Notes under the pieces: generated by a model
The model's database searches: none
Told to the model about the DNA's origin: nothing
Seen by the model: only the letters and a program-made list of their open reading frames with translations
Assembly (NCBI GenBank): GCA_002083515.1
Contig: LWDN01000022.1
Span: 96,820 to 160,819, forward strand
Source: Proteobacteria bacterium HN_bin10
GTDB taxonomy: Bacteria > Pseudomonadota > Alphaproteobacteria > Caulobacterales > Aquidulcibacteraceae
Length of the DNA stretch: 64,000 nt
Direction: 5' to 3'
Translations under genes and position numbers: made by a program
Shown here: positions 24,566-34,010 of the stretch, one piece after another
Position numbering within the stretch: the first letter of the stretch is position 1
How the letters are laid out: every line of letters begins with the position of its first letter

Positions 24566-25284
24566 TGTTGCATTGTGCTGGCGTCAGCCCGCTTGCGAAC
24601 CGTGCGCTGCTCGATGCGTTTCTCGAAACTGCCCTGGACGATGCGGTCGACGTAGATCCCAGGCGTGTGGATCGCGTCGGGATCGAGTTCGCCGGTGGGC
24701 ACCAGAATTTCAACCTCCGCCACGCACTTCTTGCCGGCTGTCGCCATCATCGGATTGAAGTTGCGCGCGGTCTTGCGGAAGATGAGATTGCCCTCGTGGT
24801 CGCCCTTCCAGGCTTTGACGATGGAGAGATCGGCGACCAAGCCGGTTTCCAGGACGTAGGTTTCGCCGTTGAACACCTTCGTCTCTTTGCCTTCCGCTAC
24901 CAAGGTGCCGGCGCCGGTCTTGGTGTAGAAGCCGGCAATGCCTGCGCCGCCGGCGCGGCAACGCTCGGCCAGCGTCCCTTGCGGGTTGAACTCAAGCTCC
25001 AGCTCGCCGCTCAGATACTGGCGCGCGAATTCCTTGTTCTCACCGACATAGGACGAGACCATCTTCTTGATCTGCTTGGTCTCCAGCAACAGCCCCAGGC
25101 CCCAGCCGTCGACGCCGGCATTGTTGGAGATGACGGTGATGCCCTTCACGCCGGTGTCACGCAACGCAATGATCAGGTTTTCTGGAATGCCGCAGAGGCC
25201 GAAGCCGCCGCTCATCACCGTCATGCCGTCGAAGGTCATGCCCTCGAGCGCGGACTTGGCGTCCGGGTAAACTTTGTTGGCCAT
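24562..25284 (-). CDS. scoA: 3-oxoacid CoA-transferase subunit A
   Basis: 240-residue alpha subunit of succinyl-CoA:3-ketoacid CoA-transferase. Family landmarks are MVMSGGFGLCGIPENLI-like (VMSGGFGLCGIPENLI, about 24-39), NNAGVDGWGLGLLLE and GTLAERCRAGGAGIAGFYT, ending with TPGIYVDRIVQGSFEKRI and RTVRK. The usual protein ends about there; here nine further residues (RADASTMQQ) run into the overlapping start of the nucleotidyltransferase gene. scoA and scoB are normally adjacent, so the two genes between them look like an insertion that kept tight spacing. Upstream lies a gap with two hairpins and then the CaiB-like gene. Confidence 0.95.
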   Translation of the reverse strand: MANKVYPDAKSALEGMTFDGMTVMSGGFGLCGIPENLIIALRDTGVKGITVISNNAGVDGWGLGLLLETKQIKKMVSSYVGENKEFARQYLSGELELEFNPQGTLAERCRAGGAGIAGFYTKTGAGTLVAEGKETKVFNGETYVLETGLVADLSIVKAWKGDHEGNLIFRKTARNFNPMMATAGKKCVAEVEILVPTGELDPDAIHTPGIYVDRIVQGSFEKRIEQRTVRKRADASTMQQ

Positions 25285-25356
25285 GAGGCCCGTTTACGGA
25301 GCGGCGTGAACGCGCGCAACCTGCCGGGATGCATACGCGAGTCCCCGAAACGAGTT

Positions 25357-25462
25357 GCGCCGGCGGCTGAGCCGGCCGCCGGCGCTTTCGCTTCATCCCT
25401 GAGGTGGGATGAGAACCTGGCCCCGGTACGAGCGAGGGACGAAATATCGTCCGGAACCGGGG
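25357..25462. repeat. Two strong hairpins in the 222-bp gap upstream of scoA
   Basis: 25357-25385 is a near-perfect stem (GCGCCGGCGGCTGAGCCGG... paired with CCGCCGGCGC). 25421-25462 pairs CCCCGGT with ACCGGGG around an inner GGACGAAATATCGTCC stem. Together they could end transcription of the upstream racemase-like gene or sit in the scoA leader. The rest of the gap shows nothing else. Confidence 0.5.
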
Positions 25463-25506
25463 ATGATAAGACACCACCGGCCTTGAACCGGCGCTGAATC
25501 CGCCTC

Positions 25507-26613
25507 TCAGCTTGGCCGGGCCGAAATTCCCCAGTCGGCCAGGATTTGCTCGGCTTTTGCGCCCATTCCCCCCGGCGGTCCCTGAACGGCGGAGGGGGTG
25601 CGCGAAAATCTTGGGGCGGGGCCGGGCTGAATCAGTCCCTCGACATCCACAAACGCGCCGCGGGCGACGTTGTGGGGGTGGAAAGGCGCCTCGGCCATGG
25701 AGAGAACCGGAGCGAAGCAGACGTCAGTACCCTCCATCAGAGCGGTCCATTCGTCGCGCGTCTTGGCGGCGATGACCTCCGCAAGTTTTTCCGACAGCGC
25801 CGGCCATTCCGGCTTGTTCATCTGCATCGCGAAAGCTGAATCGTCTGTCAGTCCAGTCTTCTCCAGCAGCAGTGCGTAGAATTGCGGCTCGATCGAACCG
25901 ATCGAAATATACTTCCCGTCCTTGGTCTTGTAGACGTCATAGAAGTGCGCGCCGCCGTCGAGCAAGTTGGCGTCGCGCTCGTCGGTCCAGATGCCGGAGG
26001 CGCGCAAGCCGTAGATGACGCTCATCAGCGAGGCGGCGCCATCGGTGATGGCGGCGTCGATGACTTGACCCAAGCCGGAGCGCTGCGCCTCGTAGAGCGC
26101 CGCACACACGCCCATCGCCAGGTAGAGCGCGCCGCCGCCGTAATCGCCGACCAGGTTGAGCGGCGGCGCCGGAGCGTCGTCCTTGCGGCCCATTGCATGC
26201 AGAGCGCCCGAGATGGCGATGTAGTTGAGATCGTGGCCTGCAGCGTCGGCAAGCGGGCCGGTCTGCCCCCAACCGGTCATGCGGCCGTAGATCAGCTTTG
26301 GGTTGCGCGTGAGCGCTTCATCGGGCCCGAGCCCGAGGCGCTCCATGACGCCGGGGCGAAATCCCTCGATCAGCACGTCCGCCTTTTCGATCAGCGCCAG
26401 CGCGACGCCGAGATCGTTGGCGTCCTTCAGATCGAGTGCCACGTGGCGGCGTCCGCGCGCGGGAATGTCGTTCTTGAACGTCGGCCGTCCGCCCTTGCGG
26501 TCCACGCGCACGACATCGGCGCCCATGTCCGAGAGCAGCATGCAGCAGAACGGACCAGGCCCGATGCCGGCGAACTCAACCACTTTGACGCCCGAAAGCG
26601 GCCCCTGACCCAT
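25507..26613 (-). CDS. CaiB/BaiF-family CoA transferase, alpha-methylacyl-CoA racemase-like
   Basis: 368-residue class III CoA-transferase fold protein. The N-terminus LSGVKVVEFAGIGPGPFCCMLLSDMGADVV and LVGDYGGGALYLAMG match alpha-methylacyl-CoA racemase (AMACR), which epimerises 2-methyl branched acyl-CoAs before beta-oxidation. His127 (AAGHDLNY) and Asp157 (LVGDYGG) sit at the spacing of the catalytic His126/Asp156 of Mycobacterium tuberculosis MCR, so racemase activity is favoured over CoA transfer. It is transcribed toward scoA after a 222-bp gap. Confidence 0.92.
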   Translation of the reverse strand: MGQGPLSGVKVVEFAGIGPGPFCCMLLSDMGADVVRVDRKGGRPTFKNDIPARGRRHVALDLKDANDLGVALALIEKADVLIEGFRPGVMERLGLGPDEALTRNPKLIYGRMTGWGQTGPLADAAGHDLNYIAISGALHAMGRKDDAPAPPLNLVGDYGGGALYLAMGVCAALYEAQRSGLGQVIDAAITDGAASLMSVIYGLRASGIWTDERDANLLDGGAHFYDVYKTKDGKYISIGSIEPQFYALLLEKTGLTDDSAFAMQMNKPEWPALSEKLAEVIAAKTRDEWTALMEGTDVCFAPVLSMAEAPFHPHNVARGAFVDVEGLIQPGPAPRFSRTPSAVQGPPGGMGAKAEQILADWGISARPS

Positions 26614-26710
26614 ATTCTGCTCCGTTTACCCTCGCGGTTTCGCGCCGTGCTAAGCGGCGATACCTATAGCAGGTCGTCGCGCCCGTCTCCGGGGCGCCGG
26701 AGCGTTAACT

Positions 26711-28006
26711 TTGCGGATTGTGGTGAGAGCCGCCGACGCGCGCGTCGCGCGTGAGGCGCAGGCGTTGCTCGACGCCGCCGGCCTCGCCGCAGCGGCGCTC
26801 GCCGGGCCTTACCGCGCCGCGCCCGATGGCGAAGACATTTCCATCATCCCGCAGCACGGCGCCGGCGCTGGCGCGCTCGCGGCCAGTGTGGCGGCGGTCG
26901 CGAACAAGCCCCTCGCGCAGCTAGCTGGCTATGTGGGCGTCGGACTAGCAGCGCAGCTCACGGAGACCAACTCTTATTCCGGCGCCGTTTGGCTCGATGC
27001 CTCGCCTGTGCTCCTGCGCGCGCAGCTGGATGCCTGGATCCGTTTGGCGATAGCCGAAGAAGAATCGGCGCGGCGGTCCGCAACGGCGGCGGCGCTCGGT
27101 GTGGCGTCGCCAACGCTAGCGCCGGAGCGCAAACTTGCGGCGCTCTATATCGGCGCGCCCTCCTCCATGTTTCTGGCCTTGGAGCGGGCGTTTGCGGAGC
27201 AGGGCGGCAGCCTTGAAGCCGCCTTTAGCTCGTACGCCGGCTTCGATCGTCTGCACGACGAACCATTCGACGCGGTCGTCCTCAACGGTGTCCACGACAC
27301 AACCACCGCTCTGTCTTTGTGCGGGGCGCTGCGGCGCAACGCGACGCTGCACAACCTCCCCACCTTGATGCTGGCGAAGCCGGGAGATGCGGCAACCGCA
27401 GACGTGGCCGTCGAACGCGGCGCGTGTGCAATCTCCATCTCGCACCTGCCATCCTTTGGGGACCTCGGTTGGTTGTTTGAAGCCATCCGCCGTGAACGCC
27501 GCCGCAGCTCTGCAGAACACCAGATGCGGGCCCTGCGCGATCTGATGGGGGATGCGCGTACGGGTCTCTGGCGACGAGGACCGTTCGAGACGCATCTGGC
27601 GCGCATGGCCGCCGACCATCACGCCAGCGGCCGTCCGATGAGCGTCGTTGCGCTACGGGTGACGCCGGCGATCGGCGCGCGCGAACCCAGCCCAGAGGTA
27701 TGGCGCAAAGGCTTCGCTGAGATCGCATCTCTGGCGGCGCGGCTGATGCGCGAAGCCGATTGCGGCGCCGCGTTTGGTCCCGACGTCATCGCGCTGGCGC
27801 TGCCCGCGGCGCGGTTGCAAGACGCAAAACGTACGGCGGAACGGATCGCCTCTGTTGCAGAGTGCACGGCGTTTGCCTCCGGCGACGGCGGCGCCGGACC
27901 GCTGATATTCGAACAAAGCGTTGTCGAAATGCAGCCTGGCGAGAGCGGCGCCGCCATGCTTGCCCGCGCGCTGCTCGCCATCGAGGTCGAGGCGGTTCCG
28001 GCTTAA
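26711..28006 (+). CDS. popA: PopA-like cyclic-di-GMP effector with degenerate GGDEF domain
   Basis: 431-residue protein with two receiver-like regions (about 1-110 and 142-262) followed by a GGDEF-like domain (about 275-428). The active site, normally GGEEF, reads GPDVI (356-360), so it should not make cyclic-di-GMP. Five residues before it, Arg347-Glu-Ala-Asp350 gives an intact RxxD allosteric site. This combination is that of Caulobacter PopA, which binds cyclic-di-GMP and helps deliver CtrA to ClpXP. In the second receiver-like domain the usual phosphoacceptor position (FDAVVLNGVHD) holds Asn, so phosphorylation is unlikely. The start is TTG at 26711 (GTG at 26720 is possible). Convergent with mfd, overlapping by 4 bp. 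Confidence 0.72.
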   Translation: MRIVVRAADARVAREAQALLDAAGLAAAALAGPYRAAPDGEDISIIPQHGAGAGALAASVAAVANKPLAQLAGYVGVGLAAQLTETNSYSGAVWLDASPVLLRAQLDAWIRLAIAEEESARRSATAAALGVASPTLAPERKLAALYIGAPSSMFLALERAFAEQGGSLEAAFSSYAGFDRLHDEPFDAVVLNGVHDTTTALSLCGALRRNATLHNLPTLMLAKPGDAATADVAVERGACAISISHLPSFGDLGWLFEAIRRERRRSSAEHQMRALRDLMGDARTGLWRRGPFETHLARMAADHHASGRPMSVVALRVTPAIGAREPSPEVWRKGFAEIASLAARLMREADCGAAFGPDVIALALPAARLQDAKRTAERIASVAECTAFASGDGGAGPLIFEQSVVEMQPGESGAAMLARALLAIEVEAVPA

Positions 28007-31000
28007 GCCGCTTTGCGTATGGCCAAACGCGCCATCGCTTCCAATACAGTGCGCAACGCCTTCAGACGCTGCGCGGCCTCCGGCCAGCCGCCTTGCACAA
28101 CGAGTTTGCCGTCAGGCCGCATCTTGTAGTCGTCTGGCCGTTCGGTGATGAACCGCACCAACGCCAGCGGATCGGGGAAGCCGCTTTCGCGGAAGGTCAG
28201 CACCGCGCCTTTCGGGCCGGCGTCCAGTTTCGAAATCTGGCACCGTCGGCAGAGCGCCTTCAGCGCCGCCACTGCGATGAGTTGATCGGCTTCCGGCGGC
28301 AGCGGGCCGAAGCGATCGATCAGCTCCGCCGCGAACGCCTCGCGTTCCTGATCGGTGTCCAGCTCCGCCAAGCGGCGGTAGAGCGCCAAGCGCACGGTGA
28401 GGTCCGCGACGTACTCTTCCGGGATCAACACCGAGGCGCCGACATTGATCTGCGGGGACCAGGATTTTTCGCTGACGGCCTCGTCCGTCCCATCGCGCAG
28501 GGATGCAACGGCCTCCTCCAACATGGACTGATAGAGTTCTACCCCGACCTCGCGGATGTGGCCCGATTGTTCTTCGCCAAGCAAATTGCCGCCGCCGCGC
28601 ATGTCGAGATCGTGGCTGGCCAGGGTGAAGCCAGCGCCGAGGTTGTCGAGCGACGAGAGAATCTTGAGCCGTTTCTCGGCGCTGACTGTCAGCGTTTGTT
28701 CAGCCGCGGTGGTGAGATAGGCGTAGGCGCGCAGCTTGGAACGGCCGACGCGCCCGCGCAGCTGATAGAGCTGCGCCAAGCCGAACATGTCGGCGCGGAA
28801 GAGCACCAGAGTGTTCGCGCGCGGGATATCCAAGCCCGACTCGACGATGCTGGTGGACACTAGAACATCGAACGCGCCGTCGTAAAAATTGGTCATGATC
28901 TCGTCGAGCGCGCCGGCCGCCATCTGCCCGTGCGCGACCGCGAAGCTCACTTCAGGCACATTGCGGCGCAGGAAATCCGAAACCTCTTCGAGATCGGAAA
29001 TGCGCGGGGCGACGAAGAAACTCTGGCCGCCGCGGTATTTCTCACGCAGCAGCGCCTCGCGCACCGTGACCGCGTCAAACGGCGTCACATAGGTGCGCAC
29101 CGCCATCCGGTCGATCGGCGGCGTGGTGATCAGGCTCATCTCGCGCACGCCAGCGAGGGCAAGCTGCAGCGTGCGCGGGATAGGCGTCGCCGACAGCGTG
29201 AGCGCGTGCACTTCGGCGCGCAGGTCTTTCAGCCGTTCCTTATGCTTGACCCCGAAGTGTTGCTCTTCGTCGATGATCATCAGACCCAGATCGGAGAACT
29301 TGATCGTCTTCGACAGCAGCGCATGCGTGCCGATGACGATCTCGATCGTACCGTCCGTCAGCCCAGCCTTGGTTTCGTTCGCCTCTTTGGCGCTCACCAA
29401 TCGAGACAACTGACGCACCCGGATCGGAAGCCCGCGGAAGCGCTCCGAAAAGGTGCGGAAGTGTTGGCGGCAGAGCAATGTCGTCGGCGCCACCACCGCC
29501 ACCTGCTTGCCGGTCATCGCCACGAGGAAAGCCGCGCGCAGCGCCACTTCGGTTTTGCCGAAGCCGACATCGCCGCAGATGAGGCGATCCATGGGCCGGC
29601 CGGCGGCCAGATCGCCGATGACATCGTCTATCGCCGCAAGCTGGTCGTCGGTTTCTTCGTACGGGAAGCGCGCGCAGAACTCGTCCCACAGACCCTCCGG
29701 CGGCGCCACCGGTTCGGCGACGCGCGTCGCCCGCAGCGCCGCAATGCGAAGCAATTCCTCGGCCATGTCGCGCAGGCGCTGCTTGGCGCGCGCCTTGCGG
29801 CTCTGCCAGGCGACGCCGCCCAGCCTGTCGAGCTGCGCCTCGGCATCCTCGGCGCCGTAGCGGCTGACCAGTTCGATATTCTCGACCGGCAGATAGAGTT
29901 TGTCGCCGCCGGCATAGGTCAGGTCCAGGCAATCGTGCGGCGCGCCGGCGACATCGAGCGTCTTCAAGCCTTCGTAACGCCCGACGCCATGATCCTGGTG
30001 GACGATCAGATCGCCCTGGCTCATCGCCGCCGCTTCGGCGATCACGCTCGACGCTTTGCGGCGCTTGCGCGGCCGCGCCAAGCGATCGCCCAGAATGTCC
30101 TGTTCGGCGATGAGCGCGAGTTGTTCGGTCTCGAACCCATGTTCGATTGGCAAGACGACAAGCGCGTGTGCGTCCTTCGGCAACGCCGACGCATGCCGCC
30201 ATGAGTCGCTGCGCACCACCGCATCGACGCCATGATCGGCGAGCACGCCGGCGAGCCGCTCGGCCGAGCCGTCCGACCACGCCGCGATGAGGATGCGCTT
30301 CTTCGCCTTGCTCAGCGCTTCGATGTGATTGGCGGCGGCTTCGAACACATTGATATCCGCGGTCTGCCGCTCCGGGGCAAAATCCCTGCCCGGCCGCGCG
30401 CCCAAATCGAGCTGTTTTTTGGCGTCGGTGTCGAAGTGGGTGAAGCGGCGCACCGCGTGCGAGGCCAACGCGGCGTTCAGCGCCTCCTCTCCGAGATAGA
30501 GCAGATCGGGTTCCGGCGCGCGGAACGGCGCGCCGCCGCGCGGGATCGGCGCGGTTTTGCGAGACTGGTAGTGATCGCGCGCGGTCTCGACGCGTTCCTT
30601 GATCGCCTCCTCGGCCAACGCGTCGAAGGCCACCAGGGCGCCGGCGCCGGCATAGTCGAACACCGTTTCCAGCCGCTCGTAGAAGAACGGCAAAAATTGC
30701 TCGACACCTTGGCGGCGGATACGGGCGCTGACGCTGTCATAAAGCGGATCGCTGACCGCGCCGAACGCCTGCGTGAAACGACGGCGGAACTGCAGCACGG
30801 TCAGTTCGTCCAGCAGCACTTCGCTGACCGGCGTCAGCAGCGCTGACTTGAACTTGGCCTTTGAGATCTGCGTTTCGGGATCGAAGCTGCGGATCGTCTC
30901 CAGCGTGTCGCCGAAGAAATCGAAGCGAAAGGGCTCTGCTGCGCCCGGCGGAAAGACATCGATCAAGCCGCCGCGCACTGCGAACTCGCCCGGCGCCCGC

Positions 31001-31494
31001 ACCGTGGAGGCGCGCGCATAGCCGTTGACGACGAGGTAGGTCTCGAGTTGCTCCATCGAGGTTTCGGCGCCGGCTTCCGCCGCGAACGCGCCCTGCGTCA
31101 AGCGCTGACGCGGCGGCGTCCGCTGCGCCACCGCCGACGCAGTCGCCACCACCAGCAGCGGCGCATCCTTCTCGCTTCGCCGCGCCAATTGCGTCAGCGC
31201 CGCACACCGTTGCGCCGCGACGGAGGCGGCCGGAGAAATCCGATCGTACGGCAGAGTATCCCAGCCCGGCAGGCGCAGCGTCTCCAGTTCCGGAGTGAAG
31301 AACTTCACCGCCGCCTCGAACTGCGCCGCCCGCGTTTCGTCGCGCGCCACGAACACGGTCACCCCGCCGCGCAGCCGCGCCGCTTCGGCCAACCCGGCGG
31401 CGTCGACGCCCTCCGGCGCGCCGGACACCGTCAGCGCGTCTTTCGATCGCGCCAAAGTCTCGATCAACTTCTGAGGGAGGGCGGGGTCTTTCAT
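28003..31494 (-). CDS. mfd: Transcription-repair coupling factor
   Basis: 1163-residue ATP-dependent translocase that removes RNA polymerase stalled at DNA damage and recruits UvrA. In order: UvrB-homology N-terminal module (about 1-330), RNA polymerase-interacting domain (about 475-540, IVHQDHGVGRYEGLKTL), superfamily 2 helicase with Walker A GDVGFGKTEVALRAAF and DEEQ in MIIDEEQHFGVKHKE, SATPIPRTLQLAL, the TRG motif region (YQLRGRVGRS), and a C-terminal D7 autoinhibitory domain. Length is standard. It overlaps the upstream sdhE by ATGA and the convergent popA-like gene by 4 bases. Confidence 0.98.
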   Translation of the reverse strand: MKDPALPQKLIETLARSKDALTVSGAPEGVDAAGLAEAARLRGGVTVFVARDETRAAQFEAAVKFFTPELETLRLPGWDTLPYDRISPAASVAAQRCAALTQLARRSEKDAPLLVVATASAVAQRTPPRQRLTQGAFAAEAGAETSMEQLETYLVVNGYARASTVRAPGEFAVRGGLIDVFPPGAAEPFRFDFFGDTLETIRSFDPETQISKAKFKSALLTPVSEVLLDELTVLQFRRRFTQAFGAVSDPLYDSVSARIRRQGVEQFLPFFYERLETVFDYAGAGALVAFDALAEEAIKERVETARDHYQSRKTAPIPRGGAPFRAPEPDLLYLGEEALNAALASHAVRRFTHFDTDAKKQLDLGARPGRDFAPERQTADINVFEAAANHIEALSKAKKRILIAAWSDGSAERLAGVLADHGVDAVVRSDSWRHASALPKDAHALVVLPIEHGFETEQLALIAEQDILGDRLARPRKRRKASSVIAEAAAMSQGDLIVHQDHGVGRYEGLKTLDVAGAPHDCLDLTYAGGDKLYLPVENIELVSRYGAEDAEAQLDRLGGVAWQSRKARAKQRLRDMAEELLRIAALRATRVAEPVAPPEGLWDEFCARFPYEETDDQLAAIDDVIGDLAAGRPMDRLICGDVGFGKTEVALRAAFLVAMTGKQVAVVAPTTLLCRQHFRTFSERFRGLPIRVRQLSRLVSAKEANETKAGLTDGTIEIVIGTHALLSKTIKFSDLGLMIIDEEQHFGVKHKERLKDLRAEVHALTLSATPIPRTLQLALAGVREMSLITTPPIDRMAVRTYVTPFDAVTVREALLREKYRGGQSFFVAPRISDLEEVSDFLRRNVPEVSFAVAHGQMAAGALDEIMTNFYDGAFDVLVSTSIVESGLDIPRANTLVLFRADMFGLAQLYQLRGRVGRSKLRAYAYLTTAAEQTLTVSAEKRLKILSSLDNLGAGFTLASHDLDMRGGGNLLGEEQSGHIREVGVELYQSMLEEAVASLRDGTDEAVSEKSWSPQINVGASVLIPEEYVADLTVRLALYRRLAELDTDQEREAFAAELIDRFGPLPPEADQLIAVAALKALCRRCQISKLDAGPKGAVLTFRESGFPDPLALVRFITERPDDYKMRPDGKLVVQGGWPEAAQRLKALRTVLEAMARLAIRKAA

Positions 31495-31754
31495 CGGTCC
31501 TGTTTGCTTTCGGCGCAGAACGCGCGAATCGACGCCAGCACCGGCGTGTCGTGTTCACGCGGCGCCGGCGCTTGATCGGTGACCCACTCGTAGACGTCCT
31601 GGTCAGGCGCATCGAGCAGGCGTTCGAAGGCGTCCAAGCCGGTTTCGTCGAGGTCGGCAAGGCGGCGGTCGGCGAAACCGCCCAGAATCAGATCAATCTC
31701 CCGAAATCCCCGGCGCCACGCGCGGAATTTGAGCTTCTTGCGGCGGTCGTCCAT
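31491..31754 (-). CDS. sdhE: FAD assembly factor SdhE (succinate dehydrogenase flavinylation)
   Basis: 87-residue protein of the SdhE/Sdh5 family, which promotes covalent FAD attachment to the SdhA flavoprotein. The invariant RGxxE motif is present at 15-19 (RRGFREIDLILGGF), followed by the helical bundle ending DQDVYEWVTDQ. Its ATG is 87 bp from the divergent recG start and its stop overlaps the mfd start by ATGA. The sdhE-mfd-recG arrangement is common in alphaproteobacteria. Confidence 0.94.
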   Translation of the reverse strand: MDDRRKKLKFRAWRRGFREIDLILGGFADRRLADLDETGLDAFERLLDAPDQDVYEWVTDQAPAPREHDTPVLASIRAFCAESKQDR

Positions 31755-31841
31755 GGGCCCTTAAGGGGAGTCAAAACGCGAGGGGGCCGCGCTATAACCT
31801 ATCGGCGGCGCCCTGTCAGCGTCGCCTACGCTAAGCGAGCC

Positions 31842-33944
31842 ATGAACGACGTTGCCCCCTCCCCCGCGAGAGCCGTGCTGGACGCCCTGCTGGCGCCGGC
31901 GCGCACGCCAAAGGGGGCGCGCAAGGAGACGATGGACCTGATCGCCAAGGTGGCGGGCGGGCGGCTTGCGCGCGATCTGGTGTTCCTGCCGCCGAACAGC
32001 GCCATCGACCGGCGCCTGCGCGTGCCCATCGGCGAAACCAATGAGGGCGACATCGCCACCATCGAGGCCGAGGTCGACGGCCACATGCCCGGTTACAAGA
32101 ACCTGCCCTACCGCATTCGCCTCCGCGATCAGACCGGCTTCCTGACTGTCGCCTACTTCCGCGGCAACGAGGAGATGCTGAAACGCATGTGGCCGGTCGG
32201 CCAGACGCGGCTGGTGAGCGGCGAAATCCGATTCTACGACGGCATGCGGCAAATGCTGCATCCCGATCACGTCGCCGATCCGGCGAAGGGCGAAGCGCCG
32301 CCGACGGTCGAGCCGGTCTATCCGCTGACACAGGGTCTCTCCGGGCGCATGCTTGCGCGCACCCTGCTCACCGCGCTCGACACCGTGCCGGAAGCGCCTG
32401 AATGGCTGGAGCCTTCGACGGTCAAGGCCCACGACTGGCCTGACTTCCGCACCGCGCTCGAGCATCTGCATAGGCCAACCTCGCCCGAGGACGTGCTGCC
32501 GCAGAGCGCCTTCCGTACGCGCCTGGCGTATGACGAATTGTTCGCCCGCCAATGCGCGCTGCGCTTGCGCCGCCAACACCGACGCAAGGAACCCGGTCGC
32601 GCCGTGGTGGGCGACGGCAGTCTCAGCAACAAGATCATCGCCGCCCTCCCCTTTGCGCCAACCGGCGCGCAGCGCCGCGCGGTCAGCGAAATCTACGCCG
32701 ACATGAGCGAGCCAGCGCCGATGCTGCGCCTGCTGCAAGGCGATGTCGGCTCCGGCAAGACATTGGTGGCGGCGCTGGCGATGGCGCGTGCGGCCGAAGC
32801 CGGACTGCAGAGCGCCATGATGGCGCCGACCGACCTGCTCGCGCGTCAGCACGGTGCAACCCTTGAGCCGTTGCTGTCGGCCGCCGGCATCAGGATGGCG
32901 GTGCTGACCGGGCGCGACAAAGGCAAGGAGCGCAAGCTCATTCTCGACCGCATGGCGAGCGGTGCGCTTCACGTCGTCGTCGGCACGCACGCGCTCTTTC
33001 AGGATGAGGTCGCCTTTCGCGATCTCGGCCTCATCGTCATCGACGAGCAGCATCGCTTCGGCGTCTCCGACCGCATGCGTATGGTCGCCAAAGGATTTGC
33101 GCCGCACGTGCTGGTGATGAGCGCCACCCCGATCCCGCGCACGCTGGCGCTTTCCATTCACGGCGACATGGACCTCTCGGTGCTGGACGAGAAGCCGCCG
33201 GGACGCCAGCCGATCAAGACCGCAACCATGCCGACCTCCCGTCTCAGCGAAGTCATCGGCGCCATCGGCGACGCGGTGAAGCGCGGCGAGCGGGCCTATT
33301 GGGTCTGCCCGCTGATCGAGGAGAGCGAAGCGGTCGATCTGCCCGCCGTGCTCGACCGGCACAAGGAACTGCAGGCCTATTTTGGCAAGGGCGTCGAGAT
33401 CGTGCATGGACAGATGAACGCGACAGCGCGCGAAGCGGCGATGGATCGCTTCCGTTCCGGGGAGTCGTTCCTCTTGGTGGCGACCACCGTGATCGAAGTC
33501 GGCGTCAATGTGCCGGAAGCGACGATCATGGTCATCGAGCAGGCCGAGCGCTTCGGCCTGGCGCAATTGCACCAGCTGCGCGGGCGCGTTGGCCGCGGCG
33601 ACAAGCAGGGCTCGTGCGTGCTCCTGTGGAAGCCGCCGCTCGGCGAGGCCGCCAAGACCCGTCTCGACGCCATTCGCCGCCACGACGACGGCTTCGCCAT
33701 CGCCGAGATCGACTTCAAACTGCGCGGCGCCGGCGACGTGCTCGGCACCCAGCAATCCGGTTTGCCGCCGTTCCGCTTGGTGTCGCCGGAAGCGCACGCC
33801 GACATGCTGGGTTCCGCCGACAAGGAAGCGCGCCTTGCGGTGGAGCGCGATCCGGAGCTGAAAGGCCCGCGCGGCGAAGCGATCCGGCTGGCGCTTTCAG
33901 CCTTCGGCTATGCTGAGGCGGCGGAACTGGCGCGGAGTGGTTGA
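31842..33944 (+). CDS. recG: ATP-dependent DNA helicase RecG
   Basis: 700-residue branch-migration helicase that regresses stalled forks and processes Holliday junctions. The N-terminal wedge OB fold is about 60-150. The helicase core has Q-motif PTGAQRRAVSEIYAD, Walker A LLQGDVGSGKTLVAALAMA (about 300), DEQH in IVIDEQHRFGVSDRMRM, SATPIPRTLALSI and the C-terminal QLHQLRGRVGRGDKQG with the RecG wedge-linked tail. The frame is open upstream to 31551 across sdhE, but the ATG at 31842 gives the conserved length. Confidence 0.97.
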   Translation: MNDVAPSPARAVLDALLAPARTPKGARKETMDLIAKVAGGRLARDLVFLPPNSAIDRRLRVPIGETNEGDIATIEAEVDGHMPGYKNLPYRIRLRDQTGFLTVAYFRGNEEMLKRMWPVGQTRLVSGEIRFYDGMRQMLHPDHVADPAKGEAPPTVEPVYPLTQGLSGRMLARTLLTALDTVPEAPEWLEPSTVKAHDWPDFRTALEHLHRPTSPEDVLPQSAFRTRLAYDELFARQCALRLRRQHRRKEPGRAVVGDGSLSNKIIAALPFAPTGAQRRAVSEIYADMSEPAPMLRLLQGDVGSGKTLVAALAMARAAEAGLQSAMMAPTDLLARQHGATLEPLLSAAGIRMAVLTGRDKGKERKLILDRMASGALHVVVGTHALFQDEVAFRDLGLIVIDEQHRFGVSDRMRMVAKGFAPHVLVMSATPIPRTLALSIHGDMDLSVLDEKPPGRQPIKTATMPTSRLSEVIGAIGDAVKRGERAYWVCPLIEESEAVDLPAVLDRHKELQAYFGKGVEIVHGQMNATAREAAMDRFRSGESFLLVATTVIEVGVNVPEATIMVIEQAERFGLAQLHQLRGRVGRGDKQGSCVLLWKPPLGEAAKTRLDAIRRHDDGFAIAEIDFKLRGAGDVLGTQQSGLPPFRLVSPEAHADMLGSADKEARLAVERDPELKGPRGEAIRLALSAFGYAEAAELARSG

Positions 33945-34010
33945 AAGGATCGCCACATGCGCCGGCGCCCGCGGCGAAGCATTCGCTTCGCGCGGCGCGG
34001 GTGGTTGGAG

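Noticed and set aside
31551..31841. Long N-terminal extension of recG
   Set aside because: It overlaps sdhE, which has the RGxxE motif; the conserved start of RecG is at 31842.
31761..33797. 678-codon minus-strand ORF opposite recG
   Set aside because: Antisense shadow of a complete recG gene; high GC keeps the opposite frame free of stops. No protein motif is visible in it.
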